Below, in pieces: positions 20,931-21,415 of a stretch of 21,415 bases of DNA (position 1 is the stretch's first letter; each line of letters opens with the position of its first letter). The notes under the pieces were generated by a model that searched no databases, was not told the origin of the DNA, and was given only the letters and a program-made list of their open reading frames with translations. Source of the DNA: Methanobacterium sp. UBA410 (GTDB lineage: Archaea; Methanobacteriota; Methanobacteria; Methanobacteriales; Methanobacteriaceae); NCBI GenBank assembly GCA_002498385.1, contig DAHH01000004.1, forward strand, positions 36,909-58,323. Reading direction: 5' to 3'. The position numbers were made by a program, and so were the translations under genes.

Positions 20931-21415
20931 TTTATGAAATTTAACATTCTTTGAGCAATGTTTACTGTGATTTTGCAAATAAAATACAAATTCAAGGCTT
21001 TTTGTTGATCTAACCTTAATGTCCACAGTTCAATGGATTTAATGAAGTGATTCACTCATTTAAATGACGTTTTTTTTTCAAATCATTTGAACGCAATGTT
21101 CATTTCATTTAATTAATCCATACAAAATTAGTCATGTCAATTTTAGCCTGAAACTTGTTTTTTTTCATTTAATTCAATAAATGAAAAATTTAAGTTTTCT
21201 TGAATGTGGTTCAGAACAATTCCAATAAAAAAAATGCTTTTTTTACAGATTAAGAGTATTTAAATTGTTTTTTAAGGAAATACTTGCTAAATACCGATAA
21301 AAGAGATATTTAAATCTAGAATTTTAAGTACGTGTTGTGTATATGGGATTAAAGTAAAAATTTGATAATATGACCTTTAGATAAGATATAATCTTATTAA
21401 ATAAAATATGGCCTT
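20931..21415. other. AT-rich end region without recognisable genes
   Basis: Only very short frames occur. TATA-like sequences (for example GATATTTAAATC near 21305-21316, + strand) could belong to a gene beyond the right edge or a small RNA. No GC-rich island, as expected for tRNA or other structured RNA in this AT-rich background, is visible. Confidence 0.5.

Overview
The window looks like a chromosomal segment from a hydrogenotrophic methanogen of the order Methanobacteriales (Methanobacterium-like). The reasons are FeGP-cofactor (hcg) genes for [Fe]-hydrogenase, a 69-residue HMf-type histone, archaeal translation factors (aIF2-gamma, aIF5B, ABCE1/Rli1), archaeal RNA polymerase subunits Rpo7/Spt4, very AT-rich spacers, TTTATA-type promoter boxes, and GGAGG/GGTGAT ribosome binding sites often followed by TTG starts. 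The genus is inferred, not proven.

Layout. (1) 41-4057, + strand: hcgB-hcgC-hcgD as a tightly overlapping unit, a 0.75-kb AT-rich spacer with duplicated promoter-like sequence, then hcgE and hcgF separated by a 9-bp tandem repeat. HcgB joins GMP to the pyridinol, HcgC methylates it, HcgE adenylylates its carboxyl group, HcgF takes it over as a thioester, and HcgD is a Nif3-like candidate iron carrier. hmd, hcgA and hcgG are not in the window. (2) 4522-6706, - strand: rli1 (ribosome recycling) and an archaeal histone. (3) 7105-9206, + strand: a YbhB/PEBP-like protein, a KH-PP-loop ATPase of unknown substrate and a small zinc ribbon; two small - strand genes, a 48-residue membrane protein and a zinc-ribbon membrane protein, lie among and beside them. 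(4) 9960-11390, - strand: argH. (5) 11923-20090, - strand: a long information-processing cluster. In transcription order it is rpl7ae, rps28e, rpl24e, ndk, infB (aIF5B), rps6e, aIF2-gamma, an Fcf1-like PIN nuclease, ppa, rpo7, spt4, the GTP-dependent dephospho-CoA kinase, rps24e and rps27ae. (6) 20566-20901, - strand: an unidentified 111-residue gene with a leaderless-type promoter, then about 500 bases without a recognisable gene.

The most unusual signal is in the PIN-domain gene just after aIF2-gamma. Its N-terminus, with the first catalytic Asp, is in a different frame from the rest. The frames meet at a canonical -1 slippery heptamer (U UUU UUA) followed at once by UGA. Seven nucleotides further on is a 12-bp stem-loop with one internal mismatch. 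This has the architecture of a programmed -1 frameshift signal, although a one-base homopolymer error or mutation would produce the same frame break. Other points of note are a possible K-turn in the rpl7ae leader, several short tandem repeats in spacers, an orphan promoter between hcgD and hcgE, and a PP-loop enzyme with a CxxC...C cysteine pattern. No tRNA, rRNA, CRISPR array or insertion sequence was seen.
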